From Caulobacterales bacterium (GTDB lineage: Bacteria; Pseudomonadota; Alphaproteobacteria; Caulobacterales; Aquidulcibacteraceae), in the NCBI GenBank assembly GCA_017303355.1, contig JAFLCU010000003.1:186001-250000 (forward strand): DNA of 64,000 nt, given 5' to 3'. Positions 63,067 through 64,000 of this stretch are shown here, one piece after another; positions within the stretch are counted from its first letter, which is position 1, and every line of letters starts with the position of its first letter. The translations under genes were made by a program, and so were the position numbers. A model generated the notes under the pieces. The model searched no databases and was not told the origin of the DNA. It saw nothing but the letters and a program-made list of their open reading frames with translations.

Positions 63067-64000
63067 GTGTCGCTCGACAACCTCAAAATCTCACGCAAGC
63101 TCATCGTCGCGTTTGCGCTGCTTATCGCGGCCTCCACGATGTCCAGCGGCCTTGTGCTGTGGAAGCAATTGACTGTCGACGCCAGCGTGGAGGCCAATCA
63201 GCGCTCGCGCGATCTTTCGACCAATATCGACGATGCTTACGCCGCCATCGTGGAACAGCAATCGACCTTCACCGGCTACGCGATCACAGCGCATGCCGCC
63301 GACCTCGACGAATACGCCCAATTCGGCGCAGTCGCCGACGAAAACATTGCCCATTACCGCGAAGGCACGACGCTGCCGGAAGGTCTCGCCTTGGCGGAGA
63401 CGTTCGCCACACGGATCACGGAATTGCGCGAGCAGTTGGCGAGCGCGCGTGACCTCATCGAAAACCCGGCAACGCGCGCGCAGGGGGCGGCAATCGTCGC
63501 CAATGCCAGCTTGGCGCCCGTCCGCGACGCCGCCAACGCCATCATGGAGGCGCAGGACGAATTGATGGATCAGCGCGCCGCGGAGCAAAATCAAGCGCTT
63601 GCGACATCCAATTTGGTTCTCATCATCGGCGGCGTCCTGACAGCCTTGATTTCAGTCGGCATGGGCTGGCTGCTGTCGCGCTCGATCGGAACGCCGGTCA
63701 CGCAAATGACCTCGACGATGGGCAAGCTCGCGGCGGGTGACAACAACGTCGATATCCCGGGCGTCGGCCGTAAGGATGAAATCGGCGACATGGCCGCCGC
63801 CGTCCAAGGCTTTAAGGACGCCGCGATTGAGAAAATCCGTATGGAACGCGAAGCCGCCTCGCAACGCGCCGCCGCTGAAGCCGAGCGCGCCCGCAACGAG
63901 GAAGCCCAGAAGAAGTCCGCCGCCGAGCAAGCCATTGTCGTCAGCGGTCTCGCGGATGGCCTGACGCAGCTCTCCAGCGGCAACCTCACCTATCGCATCA
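63067..64000 (+). CDS. methyl-accepting chemotaxis protein, N-terminal part (cut off by window)
   Basis: 311 codons are visible, open to the window edge. GTG start with an AGGGG site about 10 bases upstream. A first membrane helix (KLIVAFALLIAASTMSSGLVLW), a ~150-residue mostly helical periplasmic domain of 4HB/CHASE3 type, a second membrane helix (LVLIIGGVLTALISVGMGWLL), then a HAMP domain (SRSIGTPVTQMTSTMGKLAAGD ... DEIGDMAAAVQGFKDAA) and a coiled coil rich in Ala/Glu/Arg. The signalling domain with the MCP hairpin is beyond the edge. A histidine kinase or cyclase with HAMP remains possible. Confidence 0.82.
   Translation, partial: MSLDNLKISRKLIVAFALLIAASTMSSGLVLWKQLTVDASVEANQRSRDLSTNIDDAYAAIVEQQSTFTGYAITAHAADLDEYAQFGAVADENIAHYREGTTLPEGLALAETFATRITELREQLASARDLIENPATRAQGAAIVANASLAPVRDAANAIMEAQDELMDQRAAEQNQALATSNLVLIIGGVLTALISVGMGWLLSRSIGTPVTQMTSTMGKLAAGDNNVDIPGVGRKDEIGDMAAAVQGFKDAAIEKIRMEREAASQRAAAEAERARNEEAQKKSAAEQAIVVSGLADGLTQLSSGNLTYRI

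Overview
The window is GC-rich, densely coded bacterial DNA, almost certainly from an alphaproteobacterium and most likely from the Caulobacterales/Hyphomonadaceae neighbourhood. The reasons are an HWE-family histidine kinase overlapping a receiver-only regulator, an sdhC-D-A cluster of alphaproteobacterial type, a MerR/TipAS regulator, CreD, a NodT-family outer-membrane factor, and the very frequent ATGA/GTGA stop-start overlaps. The species assignment is inference; there is no rRNA in the window.

Layout. 1-12.5 kb is core chromosome: a two-component pair, sdhB, creD, an AsmA-like protein, a VOC protein, a PilZ protein, sdhC-sdhD-sdhA and an exported DUF885 peptidase-like protein. sdhB is about 5.3 kb away from sdhA. 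12.5-20.6 kb is an accessory catabolic block: LysR regulator, a Cys-type sulfatase with a membrane anchor, a metallo-beta-lactamase-fold hydrolase, a haloalkane dehalogenase with a TetR regulator, and a formylglycine-generating-enzyme-like lipoprotein that could activate the sulfatase. It ends in a broken TonB-dependent receptor and the N-terminal stub of an old integrase.

21,463-34,376 is an integrated element of about 12.9 kb in the 3' end of tRNA-Ser(CGA), bounded by a 15-bp direct repeat. It carries an integrase, a MerR/AlpA-like protein, portal, protease-capsid fusion, gpW-like connector, DUF2190 head protein, a tiny CarD-like protein, a RepA-like helicase ATPase beside an iteron-like repeat array, both terminase subunits and a PIN-domain two-gene cargo. 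There are no tail, lysis or tape-measure genes and no broken genes. This is the gene content of a capsid-forming phage satellite (cf-PICI-like) rather than of a complete or decaying prophage.

34.5-47.3 kb holds a GNAT-type acyltransferase, a PEP-carboxylase homologue with altered catalytic motifs, and the most unusual gene of the window: a protein of about 2,110 residues made almost entirely of some 260 eight-residue repeats (consensus like T-x-T-Q-[VI]-A-A-L), with a second-order 3/4 periodicity. It is followed in the same direction by a TPR-GT41 (SPINDLY/OGT-type) glycosyltransferase. A Thr/Ser-rich substrate with its own O-glycosyltransferase is the natural hypothesis.

47.3-53.9 kb is a complete RND efflux system (outer-membrane factor divergent from TetR-MFP-RND) with a clear palindromic operator. 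53.9-64 kb returns to ordinary chromosome: an acyl-CoA dehydrogenase / 52-residue ORF / DUF5367 / GDPD operon with overlapping ends, two small paralogous lipoproteins, an EamA transporter with a PaaI thioesterase, an EF-G paralogue lacking the catalytic G3 histidine, a MerR-TipAS regulator, a pirin and the start of a chemotaxis receptor cut off by the window edge.
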